64,000 nt of DNA from Enterococcus villorum (GTDB lineage: Bacteria > Bacillota > Bacilli > Lactobacillales > Enterococcaceae), in assembly GCF_007990225.1 (NCBI RefSeq), contig NZ_BJWF01000002.1, forward strand, positions 1 to 64,000, written 5' to 3'. Each line of letters opens with the position of its first letter. The stretch's first letter is position 1. A program made the translations under genes and the position numbers. This document shows, one piece after another, positions 29,948 through 39,268 of the stretch. Below the pieces are notes generated by a model. The model saw nothing but the letters and a program-made list of their open reading frames with translations. It searched no databases and was not told the DNA's origin.

Positions 29948-31068
29948 CCAACTTTTATAAAAAATATCTATCGTTTTTTAGTTTCTAATTTTTTCGTTAT
30001 AAGGATTAAGAGAGTGAAAGTTTCTCTTGATTTTTGAAATCTGAATAATTTGCTGATAACAATTGAAATCAAATCAAAGAAGAGATTAACTCAAAGTGAA
30101 AAGCGTTTTAAAAATTGATCTAACAATGGAAAAAGTAGCTTTTTCAAGATAATTATCAAACAGAAATCTACAAGATTTATAATAATAAATAAAGCCTATA
30201 AAGAAGTGTAGAATAAAACATTTACTGAAGGTTGAAAGAAAATTTTAGTAGAAAAATAAATAAGTACTAGTAAATAAAATTTGAAAAAATTATCTATACC
30301 AATAAATTAAAAAAATTCATACTAAAGTAAAAGAGGCATAGAATTTATGTCTTTTTTTTGATTAAAAAATTCAGAAAAAGGGTTCAAAAAATGAAAAAAG
30401 ATCGTTTGTTTTAGACAAAGATGTCTATTTCGATTCTATAATTCGTGTACCTACATACCATAAGCTTACATTTTATTGATAGGCGAATCCAAAGGCTATT
30501 CTATATAAAAAAGTAGAAAGTTCCCATTGAAACGACCCGCTCATGATATCTTTTGCTGTACTTTGAGATCTTTTTTTTTAGAGTCATGCCGTTTGTTTTA
30601 GTATTTATACAACGGAAGAAGTTTGATTGTCAAAAAAGAAGGATTGAGGGAGTGAACGAAGTGATTAAATTGGTTCTGTATCAATAAATGAGTCTGTTTT
30701 ATCAATATAAAAGACTTAAGATCATTGAGGCAGAGTTAAAATGAAAGCATCAATTTTCCGTTAAATCTAAAAGGATTAGAGTAATTTCAGTAATAAATTT
30801 GCCATCTAGAACTAGCGAATAGCGTAAACAGTTAATGTGTTGGTAGTCATAATAATCGTTTGGAGGAAAATTTTCAGTAAGTAGATAAAGGACAACAGAA
30901 TAAAGCAGATTTTCGTTAGATCAGGTACTTTCATCGTTGTATTTTAAAAAATACGTAATAGTGAGATTTATTTTTTCAAGTATATGTTAGGCATCCATCT
31001 TTAAAAACCATAAATATATTTGATGAAAATCAATAAACAAAAAAATTTAGATAAGGGGAATCGGGACT
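29948..31068. other. 1.1 kb non-coding, degenerate region before the adhesin
   Basis: No ORF of convincing length or with a ribosome binding site. A weak terminator (ATTAAGAGA...TCTCTTGAT plus T-run) lies near 30008-30038. The remainder has scattered stops in all frames and looks like decayed DNA plus the 5' region of the adhesin gene. Confidence 0.4.
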
Positions 31069-34000
31069 GTGAAATATAAAAAGCAAAAGAGTATCACTGA
31101 ATTTGAAAAACAAGATATAAAAAAGCGATTTAAAATGTATAAGTCAAAGAAAAGGTGGGTAATTGCTCCAATTTTATTTTTAGGGTTAGGTGGAATTCTC
31201 GTGATTGAAGCGCCATCGGCTTCAGCAGAAGAGACACAAACTTACGAAAAACAAGCTCCTATCGAGAATGAAAGCTCATATAAGAAAGAAGGAGAATCGA
31301 AAATAGAGACTTCGGATGGAATATTATTACCTGAAGAAAACTCTTCTAAAGTTTCTGAAGGAACAGAAAGCGACCCAAAGACTCCTCAAGAAGTAAATAT
31401 TGAGACAGAACACTCTTCAGAGCCAGTAGTATCTACGAATAAGCCCCAACCTGATGTAGTAGATGGAGCTGAGAAAGAATTGGAACTATCTCAGAATACA
31501 GTCCCCATAGAAGTTGTTACTCCAGAACCAGTAAGCCCAGTTCATGATGGAGAGCCAACAAAAATTGACGCACAGAATGCTAAAAATAGCAGTTCTCAAG
31601 ACAATTTAAGTAAAGAAGATGCAAACTTGGTAACGGAACAAATAAATGCAGAAGAGACAAAATCGAATCAACAATTAAACTTTTCGAAGAAGCGTTCAAT
31701 CATTGATGATAAAAATGATAACAAATTGTCGAGAGTAAAAAGAGCCGATGATACCATAAGTAATACTACAGATAGCAAAGAAGTAAAGTTTCAGCAATTA
31801 GAATGTCCTATTAAATATAAACTTGATAATAATGAATTTCCATCTATTAAAGATAACAATTCTGGATTGGTTGTAGTCAAAGGGGAGCCTGACCAACAAA
31901 GTGCAATTCCCGCAGAATATGCATTTTACCCAAAGTTCATCGAAGGAAAGACGACTGTTCAGATTGATGGAAATGATGTAAATACAATTGACATTAACAA
32001 TAATTTTGCTAAACATTATGTGAATGTTCGAAATGTGGGATATTTGGAAAACAGTGATCCTATTGATATTCTGATTACATTTCAGAAAGAAGAATTTAAT
32101 GGCGTGGAGAAAATACCAGATTTAAACGAGCAGGATGAAACAATAATAAATATTTTTGATGACCCTAATGAATTGATTTCGGTAGGTGGGGAAAACCTTG
32201 CGTTAAATGTAACTATGGAATTTTTTAACGGAAAAACTGGTTTGCCAATTGAAATGTCAGGATACAATACTATCACTGATTTAGATTGGACGGAATATTA
32301 TATATATGAGAAAAACATGATTGAAAAAATTATCGTACCGCAAAGTTCTCTGATAAAAACAAAAGAGCATGAGAACAATTTATATCTGATAGGGATATCT
32401 GATGATATAACACCCACTCATGATTATCAAGCAGTAGGAGCAGAAAGAGGACAAGTCCAAGTCTTATTTAAGAAGTCGCATACATGGAAATATCATATAA
32501 ACATTAAAAGTTCAGCGAGCTTTAATGTTTCTAAATCATTGCTTCCTATTGATTTTACATCTCCAATTGTGGTTGGAGATGAAGAAGATGCAAATATAAA
32601 AGATGATCAACTAGAATATAAAGTGTATGTCAATATTCCCTATAGAGATGATAAGACTGGCGATAAACAACAATATTCTTTGGATATTAAACTTCCAGAT
32701 GCTTTTCGATTTAAAACCCTAAAGATTAAAGATAATGCAGAAAAAGATATTTCTGATAAATTCTTAATTGATTATGATAGAGAAAAATCAATTGCTACGG
32801 TTACACCGAAAGATACAAGTAATGATAAATATGATTTAAATATTCAAGTAGATGTCTCTTCAAATATCAACAATAAAAAAGAAGCAAAGGAAGAATATTA
32901 CAATTCAAAAGATGCTCAGTATAAAGTACCAATTACTGCAGAACTTAGACTTTCTAACGGAACATCTGATGGAAAGAAAATTTTATTTTCTAATGTTGCA
33001 ACTTCAGTAATTGAATTAGAACGCAGTCAAAAACCATCGGAGGTGACTTTTGAAGCGGATCCAAGTGTACCAACCAAAGGAAAATTAGAAGGGAATGTTC
33101 CGAATGTACCGACAGGAACCCAAGTCATGGTAATCACGCCGACTGGTGAAGAAATCAACGGAGAAACCGATCCTGATGGCCATTTCAGTATCCCAGTTGA
33201 GCGCAAAGAAGAAGATGAGCTGGTAAGTGTGGTAGTAAATGAAAAAGACAAAGCTTCATCTGACCCAGTTGAAACACAGGTGCCCAAGCAGGAACACAGC
33301 GCCACGCCAACAGAAGTGGTGTTTATAGCAGATCCAACCGACCCAACGAAAGGCAGACTAGAAGGCAAAGTCTCTAATATCTCCGAAGGAACCCAAGTCG
33401 TGGCAACTACACCAGAAGGGGAAGAACTCCATGGAGAAACCGATCCAGAAGGTCACTTTAGTATCCCAGTTGAACGCAAAGAAGAAGATATTCCAGTTCA
33501 GGTGGTGATAAAAGAAGAAGGAAAAGTACCATCCGATTCAGTCACAACACAGGTACCAAAACAAGAACCCAGTGCCACACCAACAAAAGTGGAATTTGTC
33601 TCCGATCCAAATGATCCAACGAAAGGAAAATTAGAAGGCAAAGTCTCTAATGTCCCCGAAGGAACCAAAGTTGTGGTGACCACACCAGAAGGGGAAGAAC
33701 TCAGTGGCACGACGGATCCCGAAGGTCGTTTTAGTTTTCCAGTTGAGCGTGGGGAAGAGGATATTCCAGTCAATGTGGTGGTACAAGAAGAAGGGAAAGT
33801 GCCATCCGAACCTGTGAGTGTGATTGTTTCAAAAGTTAAAAGAGCTGATAATCCAGAGTTGGAGAAATTGAGTAGCTCTCGTAAAAAGAATCAATCAAGT
33901 AAAGCGGATGGACAAGTAGTAAAAAGAGAGTTAAGTCAAATGTCTCCTAAGAATAAAGAAAAAGACTTAAATAATACTAATAACTTACAAATAGTAACAG

Positions 34001-34200
34001 GAAATACGCCAACAAATGACTCTTCTAAAAATGAAAAAATGAATAATCACAACAGTACCAATTTAATTAGCGGGGGAAATGAATTACCAAAAACTGGTGC
34101 GCAAGCACATTTAGAAATGTCGATTATAGGCACTTTATTAACTGGTCTTAGTGGAGTTAGTTTGTTTGGAATAAAAAAAAGAAGAAAGGAAAATGATTAA
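31069..34200 (+). CDS. LPKTG-anchored multidomain surface adhesin
   Basis: A 1,043-aa protein starting at GTG 31069. The long N-terminus contains a KxYKxGKxW-like targeting motif (FKMYKSKKRW) before the hydrophobic signal core ending ASAEE. Residues about 55-230 are an acidic, low-complexity Ser/Glu/Pro region. About 235-650 form the predicted folded adhesive region. Three near-identical 91-residue modules follow (about 655-925; motifs DPTKGxLEGKVSN, TTPEGEEL, DPEGHFSIPVERKEED), acting as a stalk. Then comes a polar wall-spanning segment, LPKTG at 1006-1010, a membrane helix and a KKRRKEND tail. Sortase A would link it to peptidoglycan. The ligand is unknown. Confidence 0.85.
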   Translation: MKYKKQKSITEFEKQDIKKRFKMYKSKKRWVIAPILFLGLGGILVIEAPSASAEETQTYEKQAPIENESSYKKEGESKIETSDGILLPEENSSKVSEGTESDPKTPQEVNIETEHSSEPVVSTNKPQPDVVDGAEKELELSQNTVPIEVVTPEPVSPVHDGEPTKIDAQNAKNSSSQDNLSKEDANLVTEQINAEETKSNQQLNFSKKRSIIDDKNDNKLSRVKRADDTISNTTDSKEVKFQQLECPIKYKLDNNEFPSIKDNNSGLVVVKGEPDQQSAIPAEYAFYPKFIEGKTTVQIDGNDVNTIDINNNFAKHYVNVRNVGYLENSDPIDILITFQKEEFNGVEKIPDLNEQDETIINIFDDPNELISVGGENLALNVTMEFFNGKTGLPIEMSGYNTITDLDWTEYYIYEKNMIEKIIVPQSSLIKTKEHENNLYLIGISDDITPTHDYQAVGAERGQVQVLFKKSHTWKYHINIKSSASFNVSKSLLPIDFTSPIVVGDEEDANIKDDQLEYKVYVNIPYRDDKTGDKQQYSLDIKLPDAFRFKTLKIKDNAEKDISDKFLIDYDREKSIATVTPKDTSNDKYDLNIQVDVSSNINNKKEAKEEYYNSKDAQYKVPITAELRLSNGTSDGKKILFSNVATSVIELERSQKPSEVTFEADPSVPTKGKLEGNVPNVPTGTQVMVITPTGEEINGETDPDGHFSIPVERKEEDELVSVVVNEKDKASSDPVETQVPKQEHSATPTEVVFIADPTDPTKGRLEGKVSNISEGTQVVATTPEGEELHGETDPEGHFSIPVERKEEDIPVQVVIKEEGKVPSDSVTTQVPKQEPSATPTKVEFVSDPNDPTKGKLEGKVSNVPEGTKVVVTTPEGEELSGTTDPEGRFSFPVERGEEDIPVNVVVQEEGKVPSEPVSVIVSKVKRADNPELEKLSSSRKKNQSSKADGQVVKRELSQMSPKNKEKDLNNTNNLQIVTGNTPTNDSSKNEKMNNHNSTNLISGGNELPKTGAQAHLEMSIIGTLLTGLSGVSLFGIKKRRKEND
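33034..33843 (+). repeat. Three tandem 273-bp in-frame repeats in the adhesin
   Basis: Units begin at 33034, 33307 and 33580, exactly 273 bp (91 codons) apart, each opening with CCA-(TCG/ACA)-(GAG/GAA/AAA)-GTG and containing DPTKGxLEGKV and GHFSIPVER-like segments. Units 2 and 3 are the most alike. Such repeats can expand or contract by recombination and so change stalk length. Confidence 0.85.
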
Positions 34201-34292
34201 TATTTCCAGTGTATAGTATTTGCTAATTGATAACAGGTGTGATATCTAGCCAGTTTAGTGGTTGTTATTACTATTTATTGAAAGAGTAGCAT

Positions 34293-34347
34293 AAACCGTA
34301 CAAGCAACCTTTGATCCTAAGGTAATAGTTGCTTGTACGGTTTTCCT
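34293..34347. terminator. Terminator of the adhesin gene
   Basis: AAACCGTACAAGCAAC (34293-34308) and GTTGCTTGTACGGTTT (34328-34343) form a perfect 16-bp stem with a T-rich tail. Confidence 0.88.
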
Positions 34348-34520
34348 TTTTCTAGAATAAAGTCAATTGATATAAAGGAACAATGTTAATTCGATTAAGA
34401 CAATTTATTTTCTGATTATTTTTTTATTCTCAAAAAGTCCTGAAAAGAGGAAAATAGAAGAATGACATAGTTCTGAAATGATTGACAATATCATTCAAAG
34501 GATTCGAATAGACGAATAAT

Positions 34521-34575
34521 TGAATGAATTGAATGTTTCAGTCATATCTAGAAAATGGGTATGACTTTTTTATTT
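34521..34575 (+). repeat. Repeated leader/terminator sequence, copy A
   Basis: GAATGTTTCAGTCATATCTAGAAAATGGGTATGACTTTTTTATTT is nearly repeated at 39083-39126. The inner GTCATA...TATGAC pairs and is followed by a T-run, so it is a terminator-like hairpin. Both copies lie upstream of an accessory toxin- or nuclease-type gene. Confidence 0.6.
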
Positions 34576-34699
34576 TAGTATTTCTGAAGTCAATCTTTTT
34601 TCATAAAACAAACATTTTTTTATAGGCAATCAAATTAATACTCTTGTTATTAATTTACAATAAAAAATGATATATAACTTTATGAAAGGAGAAAATAAA

Positions 34700-35455
34700 T
34701 TGGTTCTTAAATTTTTACAGAAGTTAAATGGTAAAACGAATCATACGAAAAATGAAACAGAGATTCAAGAAATTATTCCTGAAGTAAAAATGGGATTGGA
34801 AAGAGTATCGTTTGGGCTAAATACCGATGAAAAAATTGTTATAGATTTTTTAAGTGATATGGATAGAGATTTTGGAAGTAATATTCGAGACAGAGTGAGA
34901 CAAGGGGATCATTTTGAAAAATTTTTAGCTGCGATGTTTAAATTAGCTGGATATGAAGTCGAAATTACCAAGAAAAGTTATAAGAAAGACAATCGTGTCT
35001 ATACTGGTGATGGTGGGGTAGATCTGATTTTAACCACAGAAAATGAACGTATAGCTGTCCAAGCAAAATCAAAACGCTTAAATAGTGCAAGTGATGAGCG
35101 ATTGATCACTGATAATGATGTAAAAAATTTTGCAGGAATATCTGATAAAAACTGGACTAAAAAAATGTTTATTACTTCGTCTTTTTTTAATAATTATGCT
35201 TATAAACAAATAGCAGAAAATGAAAAAGCATATAAAATCGAGTGGTATGGCAGGTATGAACTCTTAAAATTGTTAAATCAATTGATCCCAGAAACAATGC
35301 TAAAACATCAATTATTAAACTCCTTACCTAAAAATATAAAAATATGTCCTAAATGTAATGAAGGAATTATAACACCTAGGAAAAATGGAACAACTAAAAA
35401 GTATTTTAATGCTTGTTCACTTTATTGTGGCCACACAGAAAATATTAAAAAGTAA
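34700..35455 (+). CDS. Mrr-type restriction endonuclease with zinc ribbon
   Basis: About 251 aa. TTG 34700 is preferred because AAAGGAG sits ten bases upstream; an ATG at 34667 has no site. The N-terminal about 65 residues are helical. A PD-(D/E)xK (Mrr_cat) nuclease domain follows: GDHFEKFLAAMFKLAGY, then GDGGVDLIL, then the catalytic IAVQAKSK. The C-terminus has a topoisomerase-like zinc ribbon (CPKCNEGI, then ACSLYCGHT). There is no methylase beside it, so a type IV-like enzyme attacking modified or foreign DNA is likely. It lies in a decayed accessory zone but looks intact. Confidence 0.8.
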   Translation: MVLKFLQKLNGKTNHTKNETEIQEIIPEVKMGLERVSFGLNTDEKIVIDFLSDMDRDFGSNIRDRVRQGDHFEKFLAAMFKLAGYEVEITKKSYKKDNRVYTGDGGVDLILTTENERIAVQAKSKRLNSASDERLITDNDVKNFAGISDKNWTKKMFITSSFFNNYAYKQIAENEKAYKIEWYGRYELLKLLNQLIPETMLKHQLLNSLPKNIKICPKCNEGIITPRKNGTTKKYFNACSLYCGHTENIKK

Positions 35456-35966
35456 TGAAATTGAAAATAATATATTGAATTATCAAATTTTATAACAAGT
35501 ATCGCAGGATTTCGTATTCATTTCTGGAGTAATAATCTTTAAAAAAGTTGAATGCTTTCTCGATAAGTGCCTGACATTGACTACCAAATACTGGAAGATT
35601 ATTTTTCGTAGTGTTACTTTATTCCTGATAAAGTAATCTACTACTTTGTTAAAATCCTTAAATCTTTCTTGATGCTTAAAGAAGTGTTTAAACATTTGCC
35701 ATAAGAATGCTGACTCCAATGTTTGCTCCGAAGTTCTTTTTCACCATTTAGATACGCAAGACGAAGAAGAAGCTATCTTACAATCAAAATACAATGTGGA
35801 CCCGTTTAACCTCGATTTTTCAGAATGATTTAATGTGAAATCAAAACAACGAAATAATTTAAAATAATAACGATTGATATATTTAAAATTAAGTGGAAAC
35901 ACAGTAAAAAAAGTGTACATTCTCTTATAAAATGACAGTGATACAAATTTTAATGGAGATGATAGG
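35456..35966. other. Decayed region after the nuclease gene
   Basis: No complete gene. An open segment ending at 35828 gives a plausible protein C-terminus (HLDTQDEEEAILQSKYNVD, then PFNLDFSE), probably a truncated gene of unknown family without a start. A 78-codon minus-strand frame (35483-35719) lacks a ribosome binding site. Confidence 0.35.
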
Positions 35967-36618
35967 ATGAATAGTCAGCTTTGGTTAAGTTTATTTTTTT
36001 CTAGTAGCTTTAGTCTAATTAATTTAGTAGCCGTGATTAAGAAATTTAAAATAAATTTAGAACCAGTTCAAATTAGGGTAGCTCGTGTCATATTATTTAT
36101 TCTTTTAATTATTTTTTCAGTAATTCTTGTAAAAGTAATTCGAATTACTTGGAAGATGGATTTTCCACTACAAAGTGTCTCTAGGTTGGAAAATGGGAAA
36201 ATATATCAATTAGCCTATGGCATGATTTCATTAATGAGTACTGTTGTATTAACTTTAAACGTCTTTACACTAGGATTTATACATTGTTGCTACTATATTT
36301 GGCAGGTTTGGAAAAATAAGATTACAGACCAGGTAATTGAATTTAGATTTTCCAATTTTAAAGTAACAATGTATAGTTTAGGACTCTCTTGTTTGAATAG
36401 AGTTATTTGTAGAGAAAGGGAATTTAAGCCCCTCGTTAGCAAAAGAGTATATTGATGAGTACAATAAACTAATTCATTATTCTGATAACAGAAGAAATAA
36501 AAGAGATCTGTCAGTGAAACCTAGCCTTACAGAAAAACTAGCAAGTATTGCTACAAATAATACAGAAAAATTAGAGAAACTTTCAGTCGTTAAACGAGAG
36601 ACAGCTATTGGTAGGTAG
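35967..36618 (+). pseudogene. Membrane protein of unknown function, probably frameshifted
   Basis: ATG 35967 with GGAGATGATAGG upstream. The first frame (to 36455) encodes 162 residues with three likely membrane helices (about 7-24, 40-62, 80-105). From about 36410 another frame continues with a protein-like, charged segment (LSPSLAKEYIDEYNKLIHY... ending KLSVVKRETAIGR at 36618). Joining them would need one indel near 36400-36415, giving a protein with a cytoplasmic tail. I do not recognise the family. Confidence 0.45.
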
Positions 36619-37078
36619 TCTACAAAAAAATGTGTAAACCTTCAGAGATTATATCAAGCGATACAGAAAAGTTTTTTAAATGGATAAACAAAAAGAAAAG
36701 AATCGTTAAAAGAATTAGATTTGAAACATGCATACAACATAAAATTCGGGATGAAATAGCTAATGGTTTCAGCAACTAAGGAGGTACTTCAGATAGAATT
36801 GGATTAAACTTTAGATTACGACAACCAAGATTATATCAAACTTAAAAGGATTGTAATTGCCTTTTTTATAATATGATTGCCATTTTGTTGTACAGTGGAC
36901 TCTATTTTGCAACAATAATTTAGTTAGATAGTTAATGGACAAAAATCAATAATAAGGAATTTATTTAGTGTTACACATGTTGTTTAAAAAAGGATTTATT
37001 TACTCGAAAAATTATTTCAGAATTTATTACTGTTAAATAAAGCTTTTTCTTAAAAATTTTATTTAGAATTGGGATCTT
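36619..37078. other. Non-coding, degenerate stretch
   Basis: About 460 bp with no supported gene. It has a weak hairpin (AAAAGGATTGTAATTGCCTTTTTTAT region, near 36842-36872) that may terminate upstream transcription. Confidence 0.3.
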
Positions 37079-37716
37079 ATGATTACATTAGACAAATTTA
37101 TTGAACAAAGGCTGATGGATGACAAGAAAAATTTACTGGATTTAAGTAGGAAGGAAACTAATCTTCAAGATTGTATAAATTATGTTTTTGACTATTTTAA
37201 TACCTATATCAATATAGATGAGACTCAATTTTTACAAATTGAAAATGATGAGAAGGTAGCAAAGTATCAAAGACAAATAGAAAAATATTCATCTAGTGTC
37301 CAAGGATGGCTTATTGAAGTCTATACTCAATATAATAAAAAGATGAACCAGCAAATCCCTAAATTATTAAACAATATTGATACTTTTTTACTGACTAATT
37401 CACTTGATAATTTTAGAAAATACTCATATAAATGTTACTCATAATTGATAAAAAAGTATCCCTTTATGGAAAATTATATAGAACAACTTTATGAATTTAT
37501 TATTGATCAACATAGAATATTAAACTACAATTATCAACTTGATCAAAAAGAGGAAGCAAGTTTCAACGAAAAATTGATAGTTATGTAGTAAAAACTGCTA
37601 ATAAATATAAAGTAAATTTGCTCATTTGGGCGCAGTCATATGCATGTAATTTTTATGATTATAAACATATTTGGCTAGCAGTAACTTATGATATTTTAGA
37701 ATTTGGAAAAAGTTAT
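37079..37716 (+). pseudogene. Unknown cytoplasmic protein gene, broken and fused to integrase tail
   Basis: The first frame gives 121 residues of a helical, Asn/Lys-rich protein (MITLDKFIEQRLMDDKKNLL...) ending at TAA 37442-37444. The same frame continues without interruption for 50 more codons (KKYPFMENYIEQLYEFII...) to 37590, and then a shifted frame (TANKYKVNLLIWAQSYACNF...) runs straight into the integrase tail at 37717. A nonsense mutation and a frameshift are thus needed, so it is a pseudogene. The family is not recognised. Confidence 0.55.
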
Positions 37717-37845
37717 AAAACCACGCTTGAAATTTATAACCAAGTCACCAGCGTTACAAAAGAAAAAGTGATCCAAGAATCGACTTCTTGGATTTTTTTA
37801 GTGGATTTGTTTGCCAAATACGTTTAGTATGCGTATATGAGAGGT
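37717..37845 (+). pseudogene. Remnant 3' end of a tyrosine integrase plus attachment flank
   Basis: About 129 bp nearly identical to 53629-53757, the last 28 codons of the intact integrase and its downstream flank. Shared blocks include CTTGAAATTTATAACC, AAGTCACCAGCG, AAAGTGATCCAAGAA and TACGTTTAGTATGCGTATAT. The catalytic Tyr codon of the tail is present, but nothing of the integrase upstream remains. It marks the right end of an earlier or neighbouring element that used the same integration site. Confidence 0.85.
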
Positions 37846-38094
37846 TGTGAAAGTGATAGTCTGCTTCAAGAATTAAGAGCGAAAAATCGAAAATAGCTTT
37901 CCATATTTTTGTATTTTTTGAACTTAATTCCGCAGAAGCAATCGTTTGAACACCGTTTAATGAGAGATCGTGAGAGTGCTGGATAGCTCTGATGACAATA
38001 AGCCATAAATTTCTCAAACAGCTTTTCATGTTTTAGAAATTTATGGCTTATTTCAAGGAGTTAGCACTTGGACACCGCTTAAAGAAGGTCGAAA
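37838..38094. repeat. Two tandem units of the dispersed hairpin repeat
   Basis: Unit 1 (37838-37970) has arms TGCTTCAAGAATTAAG and CTTAATTCCGCAGAAGCA and ends CACCGTTTAA. Unit 2 (37971-38082) has a perfect 18-bp stem (37997-38014 with 38035-38052; AATAAGCCATAAATTTCT) and ends CACCGCTTAA. Each unit begins with an AGA(G)GGTCG-like box. Copy 1 of the family starts the window. No coding potential; transcripts would fold strongly. Confidence 0.65.
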
Positions 38095-38101
38095 ATCAGT
38101 A
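38087..38101 (+). other. Left attachment site candidate (attL core)
   Basis: GGTCGAAAATCAGTA, identical to 53756-53770. The right copy continues into an inverted repeat; the left copy does not, as expected when one half of the site belongs to the element. Confidence 0.6.
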
Positions 38102-38212
38102 ACGATTATGAATTCAAAAACGTTTTTTGTGATAGATTTAAACAATATCCTTGTTATTAATTTATAGTGACATTGTCTTTATAAGACAAATATAAATTTT
38201 GGAGGATACATA

Positions 38213-38767
38213 ATGAAAAAGAAATGTCAGAGATTGAAGGTATGGATTAGTATAGTAGCAGTAACTTTTGTTTCGTCTATAGTAGTACCAAGTAGTACGA
38301 TTATTTGGGCAACAGAGCAAAGTAAAAATGAGTTAGAAGAAAATAAGAATGATTTTCAATTTAATAATGAGCCTATCACTCTTTACTCAGAAGGAGATAT
38401 AGCTGTTCAGCAAAATTCATCGGGGGAAATCCTTGTAACTAAAATGGAAACGAATGTCCGAGCAAATGTATCACACTGGGGGACATGGCAATATACAAAT
38501 ATTGCTGTAAGTACAGGAGTGGCAGCAAATGCAATTAATGCTACTTTTTATGCAGGAGCAGGGGCGTCAGTGGCAATGTTTGGCATTCCGGGTTGGGCAA
38601 TAGGAGGACTATTAACAGGTGCAAGTTGGACAAATTTAGGTTCAGCGCCAGGTTCAGCAGTAGCTAAAAAATGGGATAAAAATAAAAATGGTTGGATCGG
38701 TTTTTATAAAAGAACGGGTTACGATGGCGCAGGAAGAGTCGTAGCAACACAGTATAAAACAGAATAA
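38213..38767 (+). CDS. Secreted bacteriocin-like protein
   Basis: A 184-aa protein with a strong GGAGG site, a signal peptide (residues 1-40, ending IIWATEQ), an acidic propeptide-like stretch (about 41-90) and a C-terminal domain rich in Gly, Ala and Ser containing a hydrophobic segment (FYAGAGASVAMFGIPGWAIG) followed by a Lys/Gly/Tyr-rich tail. The plan of signal, acidic pro-region and glycine-rich hydrophobic C-terminus recalls large processed class II-like bacteriocins such as closticin 574, but this is a resemblance of layout only. A small membrane protein follows immediately and could give immunity. Confidence 0.5.
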   Translation: MKKKCQRLKVWISIVAVTFVSSIVVPSSTIIWATEQSKNELEENKNDFQFNNEPITLYSEGDIAVQQNSSGEILVTKMETNVRANVSHWGTWQYTNIAVSTGVAANAINATFYAGAGASVAMFGIPGWAIGGLLTGASWTNLGSAPGSAVAKKWDKNKNGWIGFYKRTGYDGAGRVVATQYKTE

Positions 38768-38786
38768 TATGGAGGAGTGAATTTTC

Positions 38787-38981
38787 TTGTGTAAAAATTG
38801 GATACAATATACAAAAAGTCATCCCTATGCTAGTATTCTTATTGTAGCTGTAGTAGCTAGTTTAATCGGTATTACAATCGAGTATCTGGTCAATAAAGAT
38901 TTTATAGGTGGAGGATTTTGGGTAACGTTAGTTTTAGTCATCAGTCAGATAATGATTATTAAAAGGAAAAATAAAAAATAG
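38787..38981 (+). CDS. Small two-helix membrane protein, possible immunity protein
   Basis: A 64-aa protein starting at TTG 38787 (GGAGGAG seven bases upstream), 19 bp after the bacteriocin-like gene. Two membrane helices (about 14-33 and 40-58) and a KRKNKK tail. Size and position match immunity proteins of unmodified bacteriocins. No family is recognised, so the role is inferred from context. Confidence 0.5.
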   Translation: MCKNWIQYTKSHPYASILIVAVVASLIGITIEYLVNKDFIGGGFWVTLVLVISQIMIIKRKNKK

Positions 38982-39075
38982 TTTTTTATTGGATGCAATG
39001 ATCGAAGTTACTTTACCTATGAAAGGCATATGTATCACAGAATAAGAGTATTTTCAAGGATTAGGAAACAAGGAG

Positions 39076-39130
39076 TTCGAATAAATGAATGTTTAGTCAT
39101 ATTCAGAAAATGGGTATGACTTTTTTATTT
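39076..39130 (+). repeat. Repeated leader/terminator sequence, copy B
   Basis: GAATGTTTAGTCATATTCAGAAAATGGGTATGACTTTTTTATTT closely matches 34528-34572. Upstream bases (GGAGTTCGAATAAATG vs GGATTCGAATAGACG) are also related. It terminates the bacteriocin-like unit and precedes the zeta-type gene. Confidence 0.6.
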
Positions 39131-39268
39131 AACTATTTTTATTACTGTAACTTTATAGTCTAAATTGTTGTATAATAAAGAAATAAGTTTACGATATTAA
39201 TTAGTATCCTATTGGAAAATTTAGACGGTTAAAAAACTATTTCGAGAAAATTATTGGAGGAAGTAGTA

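Noticed and set aside
35483-35719. Minus-strand 78-codon ORF
   Set aside because: No ribosome binding site, no recognisable motif, and it lies in a degenerate stretch with stops in other frames.
36619-37078. Possible second relE-type relic (shared CTACAAAAAA-ATGTGTA motif with 27.09 kb)
   Set aside because: The match is about 15 bases of low-complexity sequence with no further alignment on either side.
37838-38094. Possible CRISPR-like array (similar units in tandem)
   Set aside because: Units are over 100 bp, the shared ends are short and imperfect, interiors are hairpins rather than unique spacers, and no cas genes are present.
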